This document shows, piece by piece, positions 63,058-64,000 of a DNA stretch of 64,000 nt. The stretch's first letter is position 1; the number at the start of each line of letters is the position of its first letter. The position numbers were made by a program, and so were the translations under genes. The DNA comes from Branchiibius hedensis (lineage in GTDB: Bacteria > Actinomycetota > Actinomycetes > Actinomycetales > Dermatophilaceae): positions 3,720,001 through 3,784,000 of the forward strand of contig NZ_UESZ01000001.1 in the NCBI RefSeq assembly GCF_900108585.1, written 5' to 3'. The notes below the pieces were generated by a model, which had not been told where the DNA came from, searched no databases, and worked only from the letters and a program-made list of their open reading frames with translations.

Positions 63058-64000
63058 TTAGGTGTGGGTGCGGAGCCTGGGTTTGCGGACCCCACCGATC
63101 AGACCGGACCGGTCAGCGGTCAGGACGGTCACGGTGGAGGTTGCGGTTCCGGTGCCACCGCGACCGTCGGTGGCGGTCACCGTGAAAACCAGGGTCGCCC
63201 CGGCCACCGACGCCGGCGCCCGGAAAGACGCAGACCCGTTGCCGTAGTCGGTGAGGGCCACGGTGGGGGTGCCGGAGGTTTGCGCCCACGCCAGGGTCAC
63301 CAGGTCCCCGTCGATGTCCGCACCGGTCGAGGTCAGGGTCACGGTGACACCCGGTTCCACCCCGGTCATGTTTCCGCCCGTGGTGACGGTCGGCGGGTTG
63401 TTCGCGGTTGATTTGGACAGGACGATCGATGAGGACCCGGATGAGGGGGTGCCGGTGCTGAACGTCCACACCGGCCCGGCCGCGCCCCCAGATCCCCGCA
63501 GTGCGTACGCGGCGGACATGCGGGTGGTGGAGATCGTGGCCCCGGTCAGTTCGGTCCACCCGGACCCGAGAACGTCCTGCCGTGTCCCGGCGGTCGCTTC
63601 GAGGTACCCGATGCAGCCGACCACGACGTCCCCGGCGACGACGGGGGACGCTGCAGCGGCCGGGGGTGACGCGGTCGTGGAGGATGAGGTGATCGCGCCC
63701 CGCACCGCTGCCACGTTGGACCATTCGGTGAGCTCCCCAAGAGGACGGACCCGGCCGCGGCGATGGTCACGGACGTGACCGCTGCGGCACCCACACACCA
63801 GTAGTGAGTGACCCGCCGCTGCGACGTCGATTCCTGGGAGGCTTGGGTGTCGGCGTTCGCTGAGGTCACCCAGGTGTTCCCGGCGGTGTCGGTGACGGAC
63901 GTGACGGACCCGCCTTGGTGCAGGATCGCCAGGACCAGGGCGCGGCCCGCCGTCGTGGATTTGGTGATGGTCAGCGACGCCGTCCCGGACGTGGCGGTCG
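63058..64000 (-). CDS. Phage tail-like/Ig-domain protein, 5' truncated, with apparent frameshift
   Basis: Minus-strand frame entering from the right edge. Its first part in view (TASLTITKSTTAGRALVLAIL...VTSVTIAAAGSVLLG) and second part (GELTEWSNVAAVRGAITSSS...) are in different frames, meeting at a run of four C at 63735-63738 (GGGG on the coding strand). One extra G would join them into a continuous protein. The second part has a repeated beta-rich module and a C-terminal PKD/cadherin-like domain (NNPPTVTTGG...VFTVTATDGRGGTG). This resembles actinophage minor tail or cell-surface proteins. It may be a pseudogene, a sequencing error or programmed slippage. Confidence 0.6.
   Translation of the reverse strand, partial: DRHVRDGVADHHQIHDGGPRPGPGDPAPRRVRHVRHRHRREHLGDLSERRHPSLPGIDVAAAGHSLLVCGCRSGHVRDHRRGRVRPLGELTEWSNVAAVRGAITSSSTTASPPAAAASPVVAGDVVVGCIGYLEATAGTRQDVLGSGWTELTGATISTTRMSAAYALRGSGGAAGPVWTFSTGTPSSGSSSIVLSKSTANNPPTVTTGGNMTGVEPGVTVTLTSTGADIDGDLVTLAWAQTSGTPTVALTDYGNGSASFRAPASVAGATLVFTVTATDGRGGTGTATSTVTVLTADRSGLIGGVRKPRLRTHT

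Overview
This is a high-GC actinobacterial chromosome segment. The evidence is a WhiB regulator, a Crp/GlxR-type regulator, a paired Get3/ArsA-like ATPase operon, a mycobacterial-style topoisomerase I with a lysine-rich tail, an F420/deazaflavin-family enzyme, a reduced Tad pilus locus and many GTG/TTG starts. From memory, the backbone follows the Mycobacterium tuberculosis Rv3641-Rv3683 block (metallophosphoesterase, ponA2, whiB4, the two ArsA-like ATPases, RidA, MBL hydrolase, crp, nth, CoA-type Nudix, acs, ssd-tad, DEAD/DEAH helicase, topA, holB). The gene set would fit Micrococcales (Dermacoccaceae/Intrasporangiaceae-like), but the genus is inference only.

Layout. 1-6.4 kb: 3' part of a cation-diffusion facilitator, a photolyase-like protein lacking its Fe-S cysteines, an Fpg/Nei glycosylase, an ADP-ribosylglycohydrolase, tRNA-Pro(CGG), a metallophosphoesterase and a GatB/YqeY protein. 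6.4-19.4 kb: ponA2, whiB4, bagAB, an FAD oxidase, an IS481-family element, a DUF4177-RidA-Nudix operon, a GH25 lysozyme, an MBL hydrolase, a vapBC module, crp and nth. 19.4-22.65 kb: a second, near-identical IS481-family element split by a complete IS21-family element, with target duplications for both. 22.7-30.8 kb: an accessory nitrogen island on the minus strand (urea transporter, Amt, ureA, a His-tailed CbiX-like protein, ureB, ureC, ureF, ureG, ureD). No ureE is present, and the His-tailed protein is the best candidate to take its place.

31-38.2 kb: Nudix hydrolase, holin-like membrane protein, TetR-nhaA pair with a divergent deazaflavin-type enzyme, acs, a membrane protein and a Fic-fold protein whose catalytic His is replaced. 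38.2-42.8 kb: a 361-bp gap with an orphan terminator, then ssd-tadA-tadB-tadC-pilin-TadE genes, almost all with 4-bp overlaps. 42.8-52.4 kb: SHOCT protein, DUF6325 protein, DEAD/DEAH helicase, STAS protein with methyltransferase, DODA-type dioxygenase, an XRE/membrane-protein pair, and a glutamate decarboxylase coupled to a ClC antiporter (acid-stress pair). 52.5-62.3 kb: topA, an intact Fic protein with two large palindromes at its start, a serine hydrolase, tmk-holB-lipoprotein hydrolase and a Tat-exported surface protein. 62.4-64 kb: tRNA-Thr(CGT) followed by phage-like genes, probably the edge of an integrated element.

Regulatory signals visible by eye include two TGTG-N8-CACA sites (crp/nth and acs), paired palindromes between the tetR gene and its divergent neighbour, inverted repeats at vapBC, xre, topA, fic, ponA2/whiB4 and the STAS gene, and an RBS-masking inverted repeat in each IS481 copy. 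No CRISPR array or rRNA is present. The most notable points are the His-tailed CbiX protein inside the urease operon, the Fic promoter palindromes, the possible small RNA upstream of ssd and the nested transposons.
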